From assembly GCA_021296065.1 (NCBI GenBank), contig JAGWBD010000023.1, positions 1 to 35,700 of the forward strand: DNA of 35,700 nt. The letters run 5' to 3'. The stretch is from Anaerolineae bacterium (GTDB lineage: Bacteria > Chloroflexota > Anaerolineae > Aggregatilineales > Phototrophicaceae). The position numbers and the translations under genes were made by a program. This document shows, in pieces, positions 23,496-31,418 of the stretch. The notes below the pieces were generated by a model that searched no databases, had not been told where the DNA came from, and saw only the letters and a list, made by a program, of their open reading frames with translations. Position 1 is the stretch's first letter. Each line of letters begins with the position of its first letter.

Positions 23496-24424
23496 TAGCC
23501 GACGGCGTCGAGGCCCTTCAGCCCGAGGAACTCGCGGACGTCGGCGGGCGTGGCCAGTTCGCGCTCAAATTCTTCGGCGATTCCGCGCATACGCTGCACC
23601 AGTTCGACGTTTGTGGCCAGTTGCCGCCGCTTCACGAAGAGATTGTCCTCCAGGCCCACGCGCACGTGGCCGCCGAGGAACATCGCCGTGGTGGCCAGCT
23701 CAAACTCGTTGGGATAGCCAACGCCGATCACGGACCAGTTGTAGTTCTCGCGGCCGATGACGCGGTCGGCGGTGTTGAGCATGTGCACCAGGTCATAAAT
23801 GGTGGCCCGGATGCCGCCGGTCACGCCCATGACGAACTGCAGCCAGATGGGCGTGCGCACGATGCCCTGGCGAATGAAATACTCCAGATTGTAGATGTGG
23901 CCCACGTCGTAGAGTTCGAATTCCGGACGCGTGTCGTTGGCGTTCATGGTCTCGATGAAGGTCTTGATGCCGCGGAAAGTGTTGGGGAAGATGTGGTCCT
24001 CCGTCCCCTTGACGTAGTCTTCCTCCCAGTCGTAGATCCAGTCCTCGCTACGGTAACGCCGCGCCACGCGGTGAATTGAGAAATTGATCGAGCCCATGTT
24101 GCAGGTGGCCATTTCCGGCCGCCAGCTGGAGACGACCTGCAGGCGTTGCTCCGGCGTCATGAGTACGCCGCCGCCGGTGGTCGGCACGACCACCGCGTCG
24201 CAACGTTCGCGGATGCCGCGCAGCACCGCGCCAAAGACCTCCTGGTCGTGCGAGGGCCTGGCCGTCTGCGGGTCGCGCGCGTGGATGTGGATGGAAGCGG
24301 CCCCGGCCTCCGCGCAGGCGACGGCGTCGTCGATCAGTTGCTGCGGCGTGAGCGGCAAATGGGGCGTCTGTGTCGGCAGGGTCATGGCGCCGGTGATGGC
24401 CGCCGTCAGTACAAGCTTGTCCAT
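23492..24424 (-). CDS. BKACE-family beta-keto acid cleavage enzyme (DUF849)
   Basis: 310 residues from ATG 24424, preceded by AAGGGTGAG. The N-terminus LTAAITGAM and SIHIHARDP give His46 and His48, matching the zinc ligands His46/His48 of 3-keto-5-aminohexanoate cleavage enzyme Kce; Glu259 in VGLEDN matches the third ligand. The reaction splits a beta-keto acid with acetyl-CoA to acetoacetate and a CoA ester. At position 14, Kce has Glu that binds the substrate amino group; here it is Met, so a substrate without an amine is likely. The gene follows hyuB after 32 bases and ends against the TIR gene. Confidence 0.92.
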   Translation of the reverse strand: MDKLVLTAAITGAMTLPTQTPHLPLTPQQLIDDAVACAEAGAASIHIHARDPQTARPSHDQEVFGAVLRGIRERCDAVVVPTTGGGVLMTPEQRLQVVSSWRPEMATCNMGSINFSIHRVARRYRSEDWIYDWEEDYVKGTEDHIFPNTFRGIKTFIETMNANDTRPEFELYDVGHIYNLEYFIRQGIVRTPIWLQFVMGVTGGIRATIYDLVHMLNTADRVIGRENYNWSVIGVGYPNEFELATTAMFLGGHVRVGLEDNLFVKRRQLATNVELVQRMRGIAEEFERELATPADVREFLGLKGLDAVGY

Positions 24425-24456
24425 GGTCTCACCCTTTCCCACGCCTGATGCTGCCA

Positions 24457-26019
24457 TCATTGATCCTGCGCACCCCAGCCACCGCCGCCGGGAGTCTCCA
24501 CGATAACGACGTCGCCGGCCTGCAGTTCACCCACGTACTTGCCGCCCAGGTCGCGCTCCTGGCCGTCGCGCAGCAGCCGGTTACTGCCGCAGCCGCCGGC
24601 TTCGCCGCCTGCCAGACCCCAGGGCGGGTAGATGCGCCTTTCGCTGTTGATGGTCAGCGTGGTCGGACAGAGAAACTCGTAACGGCGGCGGATGCCTTCG
24701 CCGCCCGGATGGCGGCCCGCGCCGGCGGAACCCTCGCGCAGACTGTATTCCAGTACACGAAAGGGGAACTCCTGCTCCAGCGCCTCCACGGGCGTGTTGA
24801 GCGTGTTGGTCATGTGCACGTGGCGCCCGCTGATCCCCGGGCCGGCCGGGCCGCCACCATGGCCGCCGCCGATGGTCTCATAGTAGACGAATTGCCGGCC
24901 CTCCAGCAGGCCGCCGCAAAGCACGTTGCTCATCGTGCCGCAACTGGCCGCCGGGATGCGCCCGGGCAGGGCCTGCGCCAGGGCGCCCAGCACGGTGTCG
25001 GCGACGCGCTGGGTGGTCTCGGTATTGCCCACGGCCACGCCCGCCGGAAAGTCCGGTTCCAGCAGACTGTGCGCCGGCGTGGTCACCACCACCGGCTGGA
25101 AGCAACCATGGTTGACCGGCACGTCCTCGCCGGCCAGCAGTCGGATGCAGTACCAGGTGGCGCTGCGCGCGATGGCGCTGACGGCGTTCAGATTGCCGCG
25201 CACCTGGGGGGCGCTGCCGGCAAAGTCGACGTGCATCTGCCGGCCCTTCACGCGCAGCGTCACGCAGATCGGGATGCGGTACTCGCGTTGGCCGTCGCCC
25301 TCCAGCGCGTCCTCGAAGCGGTACTCGCCGTCGGGAATGGTGTCGATGACGGCCTCGGTCATGCGTTGTGAATAGGCCATCAGGGCGTCTGCGTGCTCGC
25401 GCACGCGCTCCAGACCCTGTTTGACCATCAGGTCCCGCATGCGGTCCATGCCCACGCGATGCGCAGCCAGTTGCGCCTCAAGGTCGCCGATGCGCTCCTC
25501 GGGGTTGCGGCTGTTGGCGGTGATCAACGCCAGCAAGGCCTCGTTGAGCCAGCCGCTGTACATCAGCTTGACCGGCGGGATGATGATGCCTTCCTGGTAG
25601 ATCTCGGTGCTGAGCGGCAGCGAGCCAGGCGTCATGCCGCCGACGTCGGCGTGGTGGGCGCGGCTGGCGACGAAGTACTCCAGGCGGCTGCCGGCGAAGA
25701 CCGGCGAGACCATGGTGATGTCCGGCAGATGCGTTCCGCCGGCCCAGGGGTCGTTGAGCACGATGACGTCGCCCTCGTGGATTTCCTCGAAGGCGCGCAC
25801 GGCCGTCTCGACCGAGGCCGGCATGCTGCCCAGATGCACGGGGATATGGGCCGCCTGGGCCACCATGCGCGCCTCGTTGTCAAAGACGGCGCAGCTGAAG
25901 TCCAGTCGTTCCTTGATATTGGGGCTGAAGCTGGCGCGGCGCAGCGTCTCGCCCATCTCGTCGGCGATGGAGGAAAAGAGGCTGCGAAAGACCTCCAGCG
26001 AAATGGCGTCGACGCTCAT
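24457..26019 (-). CDS. hyuB: Hydantoinase B/oxoprolinase family subunit
   Basis: 520 residues. The opening SLEVFRSLFSSIADEMGETL followed by RRASFSPNIKERLDFSCAVF is diagnostic of the HyuB family, as is VIVLNDPWAGGTHLPDI. The C-terminal segment GGGGWG is also typical. With HyuA, it forms ATP-dependent hydantoinases, oxoprolinases or acetone/acetophenone carboxylases; the substrate cannot be told. The start ATG 26019 overlaps the aldolase stop (ATGA, 26016-26019), so it is coupled to that gene. Unusually, the hyuA gene is not adjacent but 2 kb upstream, beyond a metallophosphoesterase gene. Confidence 0.93.
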   Translation of the reverse strand: MSVDAISLEVFRSLFSSIADEMGETLRRASFSPNIKERLDFSCAVFDNEARMVAQAAHIPVHLGSMPASVETAVRAFEEIHEGDVIVLNDPWAGGTHLPDITMVSPVFAGSRLEYFVASRAHHADVGGMTPGSLPLSTEIYQEGIIIPPVKLMYSGWLNEALLALITANSRNPEERIGDLEAQLAAHRVGMDRMRDLMVKQGLERVREHADALMAYSQRMTEAVIDTIPDGEYRFEDALEGDGQREYRIPICVTLRVKGRQMHVDFAGSAPQVRGNLNAVSAIARSATWYCIRLLAGEDVPVNHGCFQPVVVTTPAHSLLEPDFPAGVAVGNTETTQRVADTVLGALAQALPGRIPAASCGTMSNVLCGGLLEGRQFVYYETIGGGHGGGPAGPGISGRHVHMTNTLNTPVEALEQEFPFRVLEYSLREGSAGAGRHPGGEGIRRRYEFLCPTTLTINSERRIYPPWGLAGGEAGGCGSNRLLRDGQERDLGGKYVGELQAGDVVIVETPGGGGWGAQDQ

Positions 26020-26807
26020 CCACGCGGGCCTTCGATAGCGTCCAGCTCCTGGCCACAGGCGTCCAGGCCCGCGCGCAGCAGGCCGGTGTCCACGCCCCAC
26101 AGCAAGAGGCGCGCGCCCATGGCGCGAAACTCGCGCAGTTCGTCCACGTTGGCCGGGTTGGAGCCCCAGACCAGGCCATGGCGCCCGCAGGCCTCGTTGA
26201 GCTGGCGCAGGGTCTCCATATAAGTGACGCGGCTCTCCTCCGGCTCCAGGCGCATGCGCAGGTCCAGGTCCGTCGGCCCGACGAAAAAGCCCTCGAAGCC
26301 AGGCACCGCCGCCATCTCGTCCAGATTGGCGAGGCCGGCCGGCGTCTCCAGCTGCACCAGCAGGAAGGTCTCGTGCAGGGCATGGTCGGCCATGCGGACG
26401 TGGTCGCCGCCAGCGCCCAGGCCGTAGCGGGCCTGCAGGTTGGGCAGGCCCATGCCGCGATCGCCCAGGGGCGGGTACTTCACCTTCGACACCAGGTCGC
26501 GCACCTCATCGGCCGTGGAGACCTGCGGGATAACGATGCCGGCGGCGCCATCCTCAAGGTAACGCCCCAGACTCATTTTTTCGCGCGTGTTGGGGCGCAC
26601 CAGAACGTCAATATCGAATAGTTGCGCGAAGGCCAGCATGGTGCGCACCTCGCCCTCGTCCAGCGGATGGTGCTCCATGTCCAGCCAGATGCAGTCGTAG
26701 CCGCTGTGGGCGGCGTAGGCGAGGAAGGGCGGCAGCACGTGCCCCGTCATGGCGATGCGGACCGCCTGACCCGCGCGAATTCGCTCCATCACCCGGCTCT
26801 TGCGCAT
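26016..26807 (-). CDS. HpcH/HpaI-family class II aldolase
   Basis: 263 residues from ATG 26807, chosen for GGGAGG five bases before it; ATG 26828 lacks that. Landmarks of the family: DCIWLDMEHHPLDEGEVRTM, AAGIVIPQVSTADEVRDLVS, and the metal-binding LVQLETPAGLANLDEM (Glu) and GFFVGPTDLDLRM (Asp). It joins or splits pyruvate-type or glyoxylate-type hydroxy acids with divalent metal. It is the first gene of aldolase-hyuB-BKACE, transcribed from the repeat-borne -10 box at 26842-26837. Confidence 0.92.
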   Translation of the reverse strand: MRKSRVMERIRAGQAVRIAMTGHVLPPFLAYAAHSGYDCIWLDMEHHPLDEGEVRTMLAFAQLFDIDVLVRPNTREKMSLGRYLEDGAAGIVIPQVSTADEVRDLVSKVKYPPLGDRGMGLPNLQARYGLGAGGDHVRMADHALHETFLLVQLETPAGLANLDEMAAVPGFEGFFVGPTDLDLRMRLEPEESRVTYMETLRQLNEACGRHGLVWGSNPANVDELREFRAMGARLLLWGVDTGLLRAGLDACGQELDAIEGPRG

Positions 26808-26830
26808 GAATGCCTCCCGTCCCTCCATAA

Positions 26831-26880
26831 GGCGCCAGTATAGCGAGGGCGCTTGCCCGAAGCATCCCGCGGGATAGCGC
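26831..26880 (-). repeat. Promoter-bearing repeat (copy 2, inverted)
   Basis: On the minus strand a perfect 12-base palindrome (ATCCCGCGGGAT) is followed by GCTTCGGG, six variable bases, CCCTCGC and TATACTGGCGCC. The order and spacing equal those of the units at 6404-6488. The block ends 23 bases before the aldolase start. GGCGCC occurs at both outer edges (26831-26836 and 26881-26886). Confidence 0.7.
26837..26842 (-). promoter_or_regulatory. -10 box of the aldolase-hyuB-BKACE operon
   Basis: TATACT on the minus strand, followed by GGCGCC, 29 bases before the ATG at 26807. It is the downstream end of the repeat at 26831-26880. The bases 17 upstream (TGCTTC) are a poor -35 match. Confidence 0.45.
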
Positions 26881-26888
26881 GGCGCCGG

Positions 26889-27752
26889 TCAGGCGCGCCC
26901 GATGTGATATTCCATTGGCGTGAACTGCCAGATGTCCGCGGCCCGAAACTGCGCCAGCGTGTTGGCATCCAGTGGTGACCCTGGACTGCATTCGCGACGC
27001 CATTCATTGAAGGCATGCACTTGCAGGCGCGCCTGGCGAAATTCCTCGATGACCAGTTGCGCCGTAATGCCATAGCGCTCGACAAAACGTTGGCGCTCAA
27101 ATTCGGCGAAGAGCGGCGCCGGATCGTAGCGGACGCAGTGCTGCTCGACGCGCCAGCCCGCCGCCCTGCCCTCCAGCAGCGCATAACGCGCGACACCCGG
27201 CCGGCCGTCCAGCGGCACGCCGACCGAACCCGGATTAATCAGTTGCCAGCGCCCCGCGCGGCGCTCCAGCGGCAAATGCGAATGGGCGGCGACGACGTGG
27301 TTTTCGTCCACGCCCGCCAGCAGCAAAACCAGCTCCGCCTCCGCTAACAGCGGATGCAGGCTGCGCCAGGGGTCGCCAGGCGCGCCGTGCAGCACCCGCA
27401 GCGCCGGCGCGTCCGCAAAGCGCAGCGACAGTTCGTCCGGCCAGCAGGCAACTTCGCGTCGCCAGCGCTCTCCCAGCTGACCGGCCAGCCAGGGCAAGAG
27501 TTCGTAGTCGCGCCAGTGGGCCGGCATGCGCATCGTGCCATATTCCAGCAGGTAGTACTCATTGTTGCCGCGGATGAAGACGCAGTCTCGTTCAAGCACC
27601 CGCTCCAGCACGGCGGCGGAGAAAGGGCCCCAGTTGATCAGGTCACCGGCGACGACGATTTGGTCGACCGCCTGCCCGTCGACGCGCGCCAGCACGGCTT
27701 CCAGCGCGGGAAGGTTGCCATGGACGTCGGCCAGCAGGGCCAGACGCGTCAT
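26889..27752 (-). CDS. Calcineurin-like metallophosphoesterase (YfcE/ApaH-like)
   Basis: 287 residues. The five metallophosphoesterase motifs are in order: LLADVHGNLPAL near the N-terminus, VVAGDLINWGP, FIRGNNEYYLL, LRVLHGAPGDP, and VVAAHSHLPLERR, then INPGSVGVP, typical of the YfcE-like branch. A C-terminal region of about 100 residues is longer than YfcE. It cleaves a phosphoester with two metals; the substrate is not evident and could be a nucleotide or a phosphorylated metabolite of the nearby pathway. The ATG overlaps the stop of the 95-residue gene by four bases, so the two are coupled. Confidence 0.88.
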   Translation of the reverse strand: MTRLALLADVHGNLPALEAVLARVDGQAVDQIVVAGDLINWGPFSAAVLERVLERDCVFIRGNNEYYLLEYGTMRMPAHWRDYELLPWLAGQLGERWRREVACWPDELSLRFADAPALRVLHGAPGDPWRSLHPLLAEAELVLLLAGVDENHVVAAHSHLPLERRAGRWQLINPGSVGVPLDGRPGVARYALLEGRAAGWRVEQHCVRYDPAPLFAEFERQRFVERYGITAQLVIEEFRQARLQVHAFNEWRRECSPGSPLDANTLAQFRAADIWQFTPMEYHIGRA

Positions 27753-28036
27753 GCGTTGGTTGGGTCGACGTGCAGAAAAGTAGATTGACGCTGAAAGTCC
27801 GCCAGGCGCCGCGCTTTCTCCTTGTCGCCAACTTTGGCCGCAAGAATGTCAGCCAGCCGGCCCAGGTCGCGGCCGAGGGCGTCGCGCTGCTCCAGCAGGT
27901 GGTTGAACTGCTCGTCACAGGCGGGGATGGCCGGCGGGCAGGCGCGAATTTCAGCCAGCACGCCCGCGCGCGCCTGCAGCAATTCCTGCCGCAATTGTTG
28001 CCCGCGTCCGGAGATCGATTCAGATTCTGGCGTCAT
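27749..28036 (-). CDS. Small helical protein between hyuA and the phosphoesterase
   Basis: 95 residues from ATG 28036; not recognised. The sequence is mostly charged helix (QQLRQELLQARAGVLAEIRA, then EQFNHLLEQRDALGRDLGRL) with a Cys-Pro-Pro...Ala-Cys turn between two helices (ACPPAIPACDE). It looks like a soluble helical hairpin, perhaps an adaptor or regulatory protein. The start overlaps the end of hyuA by 17 bases, with GGAG ten bases upstream, and the stop overlaps the metallophosphoesterase start. Close coupling on both sides supports a real gene despite its size. Confidence 0.6.
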   Translation of the reverse strand: MTPESESISGRGQQLRQELLQARAGVLAEIRACPPAIPACDEQFNHLLEQRDALGRDLGRLADILAAKVGDKEKARRLADFQRQSTFLHVDPTNA

Positions 28037-29993
28037 CGGCGCTGTGCTCCAGCAGCAAATTGCGCCAGGCATCGACCGTCGCCGTCCAGTCTGGCGCAAC
28101 CCACACGGTGCTGTCCAATTGCAGCACCAGCGCCGGCCCGACAATGCGCATGCCAGGCCGCAGACCCTCGCGTTCGTAGTGCGCGATGCCGTCCCGCTCG
28201 TGCAGCAGGGGCGTTTCCGTCGCCGCGTCTTCGGGCTCGGCCTCCAGCAGCGGCTTGTCGACCAGACCGATGGCCTGAAGGCGCAGGTTGACCACCTCGA
28301 CGCCGCGTCCCGTCAGGGCATGGCCGTACTTTTGTCGGTGGGCCGCGTGAAAGGCCAGTGTCGGATCCTCGTTGTAGGGCAGGGTCAGTTCGTAGGACTG
28401 ACCGGCGTAGCGCAGATCCAGCAGGGCATGGAAACGCATGGCCTCGTCCGGAATGCCTTCGCGCCCCAGTTGCGCCCGGGCGCGCTGCGTCATCTCCTCC
28501 AGACCGACGCTCAGCCCCTGCAGCGTTTCCGCCGTGGCCAGCGCCAGCACCGACTGGCTGCTCTCGCGCAACACGTCCGCCACCAGCAGCCCCAGGGCGC
28601 AAAGCACGCCCGGCCAGCGCGGCACGAGGATGCGCCGCATCTCCATGCGTTCGGCCACGTCACAGGCGTGCAGGGGCCCGGCGCCACCGAAGGCCATCAG
28701 CGTGAAGTCGCGCGGGTCATGGCCGCGGGCGATCGAGACCTGACGCAGGGCGCGATCGATGTTGGCGGCGGCCACGTCGATGACGCCGCGCGTGGCCGCT
28801 TCCGGCGACAGCTGCATGGCGGCGGCCAGTGCCGCCATCGCCCGGCGCGCGCCATCCAGTTCGAGACGCATGCCGCCGCCCAGAAAGTGGCCGGGGTCGA
28901 TGCGGCCCAGCAGGGCATTGGCGTCACTGACGGTAAGTTGCCGGCCGCCGCGATTGTAGATCATGGGGCCGGGGTCGGCGCCGGCGCTTTGCGGTCCCAC
29001 GCGCAGGGCGCCACCGCTGTCCAGACGCACCAGCGAACCGCCGCCGGCGCCGATGGTCTCGATATCCAGCACGCGCAGGCGCAGCGGCATGCCGTCGATT
29101 TCCGCGTCCGACCGGCGCGCCGGCCCGCCGGGACAGAGGGCCACGTCGGTTGAGGTGCCGCCCATGTCCAGCGTGATGATGTTTTCATGGCCGGCCAGGC
29201 GGGCGATATACGAAGCGCCGATGACGCCCGCCGCCGGCCCGCTCAGCGCGGTCTGCAGCGCCTGCTCGCGCACCTCGTCGGCCGCGCTCACGCCGCCATC
29301 GGACTTCATCACCAGCAGACGCGATGTTGGCGGGAGCGCTTCTTCCAGACGGCGCAGGTAGCGGCTCATCACCGGCCGCACCCAGGCCTCCAGCGCCACG
29401 GTGCTTGCCCGTTCATACTCGCGAAATTCCGGCAGCACTTCGCTTGAGAGCGATATCTGCTGCGACTGCAGCAGCCCGCGTTGCAGGATGCGCGCGCGAA
29501 TGGCCTCTTCATGCTGCGGGTTGACGAAGCTGTAGAGCAAACAGACCGCCACAGACTCAACCTTTTGCTCGACAAGGGTGTCGAGCACCTTGTCGAGGGC
29601 GGCCACGTCGAGCGCCTGCAACACCCTGCCGTGGTGGTCCAGCCGCTCGGGCACCTCATGGCAGCGCTCGCGCGGAATCAATGGTGGAGGCAAGGCCGGC
29701 TGCAGCGCATACAGCACGGGTCTGCTCTGGCGACCAATGAACAGGAGGTCCCGAAATCCCCGGGTGGTGATCAGCGCCGTGCGGGCGCCCTTGCGTTCAA
29801 GGATCGCGTTTGTGGCGACGGTCGTGCCGTGCGAAATGCGCGCGTCGGGCGCGACAGCGAGGGCCGTCAGGCCGGCCAGCATGGCATCCGCAGGATTGGC
29901 CGCGGTGCTGGGTCGTTTGTGGATTTGCAGACGGCCGTTTTCGGCCAGCACGAGGTCGGTGAAGGTGCCCCCGATGTCCACGCCGGCGAACAT
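28020..29993 (-). CDS. hyuA: Hydantoinase A/oxoprolinase family subunit
   Basis: 657 residues from ATG 29993, with AGGGG six bases upstream; GTG 30026 overlapping the regulator stop is the alternative. The ASKHA-type ATP-binding opening AGVDIGGTFTDLVLAENG is present, followed by ISHGTTVATNAILERKGA, ALITTRGFRDLLFIGRQ, and ITLDMGGTSTDVALCPGG, all hallmarks of HyuA. The family uses ATP to phosphorylate or activate a ring amide or ketone, working with HyuB. Here HyuB is encoded 2 kb downstream. The gene follows the DtxR-like regulator by 29 bases, so both are probably one transcript. Confidence 0.93.
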   Translation of the reverse strand: MFAGVDIGGTFTDLVLAENGRLQIHKRPSTAANPADAMLAGLTALAVAPDARISHGTTVATNAILERKGARTALITTRGFRDLLFIGRQSRPVLYALQPALPPPLIPRERCHEVPERLDHHGRVLQALDVAALDKVLDTLVEQKVESVAVCLLYSFVNPQHEEAIRARILQRGLLQSQQISLSSEVLPEFREYERASTVALEAWVRPVMSRYLRRLEEALPPTSRLLVMKSDGGVSAADEVREQALQTALSGPAAGVIGASYIARLAGHENIITLDMGGTSTDVALCPGGPARRSDAEIDGMPLRLRVLDIETIGAGGGSLVRLDSGGALRVGPQSAGADPGPMIYNRGGRQLTVSDANALLGRIDPGHFLGGGMRLELDGARRAMAALAAAMQLSPEAATRGVIDVAAANIDRALRQVSIARGHDPRDFTLMAFGGAGPLHACDVAERMEMRRILVPRWPGVLCALGLLVADVLRESSQSVLALATAETLQGLSVGLEEMTQRARAQLGREGIPDEAMRFHALLDLRYAGQSYELTLPYNEDPTLAFHAAHRQKYGHALTGRGVEVVNLRLQAIGLVDKPLLEAEPEDAATETPLLHERDGIAHYEREGLRPGMRIVGPALVLQLDSTVWVAPDWTATVDAWRNLLLEHSADDARI

Positions 29994-30022
29994 CGCTGGC
30001 CCCTGTGAACCTGGCGGGCGCT

Positions 30023-30700
30023 TCACGCCAGGGCAAACTCGTCTTCAGCGCAAACGCGCAGCACGCTCGCCAGTTCGGGGCCGATGAAACAGTCGCGCTG
30101 GCCCAGACGCAGGTGCAGCGGCCCGCTGAAAGGCGCGCGCGATACCAGCGTCAGTCGTACGCCGGGCCGCAGGCCCAGGCTTTCCAGATATTTCAGCATG
30201 TGACCGTCATGGCTGTGGACGCGGCTGAGGCGCAGATTGCGGCCGGCTTCAACCTCATTGAGCGCCTGGTCCCGAATGCGGGGCATGTGACCGTCACGCG
30301 TGGGGATCGGCTCGCCATGCGGGCAACGACGCGGATAGCCGGCCAGGTCGTCCATACGCTCCAGCACCACGTCGCTGACCACCGCGCCAAGTTCGTCGGC
30401 CGCATCGTGCACCTCGTGCCAGCCCAGCGACATGACGTCGACCAGGAACACCTCCACCAGACGGTGACGCCGGATGTTTTGCAGGGCCACGTGCTCCCCG
30501 GCAGGAGTCAACTGTATGCCACGTCCGGGGCGCAGGTAGCCGGCCTTTTTGAGGCGTTGCACCATGCGCGTCACCGCCGGTGGCGAGACCTGCATGACCT
30601 CGGCCAGGGCTGCCCCGGACACTTTGAGGTCTTCCTGCTGGTAGTGGGCCAGGCGCCAGGCTTCCGCCAGGTATTCCTGCATGGTATTGCTGGGTTTCAT
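30023..30700 (-). CDS. DtxR/MntR-family regulator with altered metal site, FeoA-like C-terminus
   Basis: 225 residues. The N-terminal winged helix (VSGAALAEVMQVSPPAVTRM followed by VQRLKKAGYL) and the dimerisation domain (RRHRLVEVFLVDVMSLGWHE, then RRCPHGEPIPT) are typical; the C-terminus is FeoA-like (LEYLESLGLRPG-type, LKYLESLGLRPGVRLTLV). In DtxR numbering, the segment VHDAADELGAVVSD keeps His98 but replaces Glu105 by Gly and His106 by Ala, and Cys102 by Asp; the N-terminal Met10 position is Glu. The primary metal site is thus lost or rebuilt. Just upstream is a palindrome (30715-30730), and hyuA follows directly, so it may control that operon. Confidence 0.88.
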   Translation of the reverse strand: MKPSNTMQEYLAEAWRLAHYQQEDLKVSGAALAEVMQVSPPAVTRMVQRLKKAGYLRPGRGIQLTPAGEHVALQNIRRHRLVEVFLVDVMSLGWHEVHDAADELGAVVSDVVLERMDDLAGYPRRCPHGEPIPTRDGHMPRIRDQALNEVEAGRNLRLSRVHSHDGHMLKYLESLGLRPGVRLTLVSRAPFSGPLHLRLGQRDCFIGPELASVLRVCAEDEFALA

Positions 30701-30714
30701 GCTCGCACCACCAC

Positions 30715-30730
30715 AGCGACGTTCGTCGCT
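30715..30730. promoter_or_regulatory. Palindrome upstream of the DtxR-like gene (candidate operator)
   Basis: A perfect inverted repeat, AGCGACG-TT-CGTCGCT, 14 bases before the start at 30700. Upstream on the minus strand a TATGATACACT block (30768-30758), overlapping the kinase stop, could hold the -10 box. A position just downstream of the promoter suits an autoregulatory operator, or a hairpin in the leader. Confidence 0.4.
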
Positions 30731-30763
30731 ACCGCGACCGCTTGCTTTCCGGGCGGAAGTGTA

Positions 30764-31381
30764 TCATAGCCTGCTTTTGTCGGCATTGCCGCTATCTGGC
30801 GGCATTCTGCGCAATTCCAGGCCAAGATGCCGCAGCAGGGCGTCCAGTCCGTCGGTCAGGGCGGCGGGAGCGCCGTCATTGAGCAGGGTGTAGTCGGCAA
30901 TGGCGATCGGCCCACCTTTCTCCAGCGTGGTGATCTCACTCAGGTCCCGCGCCTCGGCCGCTGCCGCATCAAGCGGACGCTGGGAACGGTCGCCCAGGCG
31001 CCGATAGCGTTGCTGCCGCGCGCTGACGATGGCGACCACGAGCAGACTGGCTTCCAGTTCGCGCCGGAGCAACTGATACTCGGAGAAGCTGTATAGTCCG
31101 TCGATGAAAATGACGGCTGTGGTCTGCAACAACGGCCGCAATGCCGGCAGGGCGAGCCGGGCGATGGCCTCCCGTCCCTGCAGGGCGCGCAAGTCCTCGC
31201 GCACGATTCGCTCGCTTTCCTGCGTCAGGGGCAGGCCGCGGCGCTCTACCTCGTCGACCACGATCTGGCCAAAGCGAAAGCCCGGATAGCCGCGGCTGCG
31301 CAAATGATCGGCGCAAAGCGTCTTGCCGGCGCCCGGCATCCCGACCAGCGCCAGGGCGCAGGGGAGCGATACACCTGTCAT
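30764..31381 (-). CDS. P-loop nucleotide kinase (UPF0200/dephospho-CoA kinase-like)
   Basis: 205 residues from ATG 31381; ATG 31402 gives 212. The Walker A motif GMPGAGKT is followed by LCADHLRSRGYPGFRFGQIV then VDEVERRGLPLT and REAIARLALPAL, the order seen in archaeal UPF0200 kinases, and a VIFIDGLYSFSEYQLL strand that may hold the Walker B Asp. The likely reaction is phosphoryl transfer from ATP to a nucleotide or small metabolite; no substrate is known. It shares a symmetric -10 box with the divergent EamA gene. In a decayed copy at 34639, the ATG at 31381 is kept while that at 31402 is GTG, which favours 31381. Confidence 0.75.
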   Translation of the reverse strand: MTGVSLPCALALVGMPGAGKTLCADHLRSRGYPGFRFGQIVVDEVERRGLPLTQESERIVREDLRALQGREAIARLALPALRPLLQTTAVIFIDGLYSFSEYQLLRRELEASLLVVAIVSARQQRYRRLGDRSQRPLDAAAAEARDLSEITTLEKGGPIAIADYTLLNDGAPAALTDGLDALLRHLGLELRRMPPDSGNADKSRL

Positions 31382-31408
31382 TTGTTCTTCAACACTTGCC
31401 ATCCGGAA

Positions 31409-31418
31409 CAGTATACTG
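31409..31418. promoter_or_regulatory. Symmetric bidirectional -10 box
   Basis: CAGTATACTG is a perfect palindrome that reads TATACT on both strands (31412-31417 plus, 31415-31410 minus). It can serve the EamA gene on the plus strand and the kinase on the minus strand. The block is kept unchanged in the decayed copy near 34712-34721. Confidence 0.45.

Noticed and set aside
27822-29153. 443-residue plus-strand open frame over hyuA
   Set aside because: Shadow of a gene with unmistakable HyuA motifs on the minus strand.
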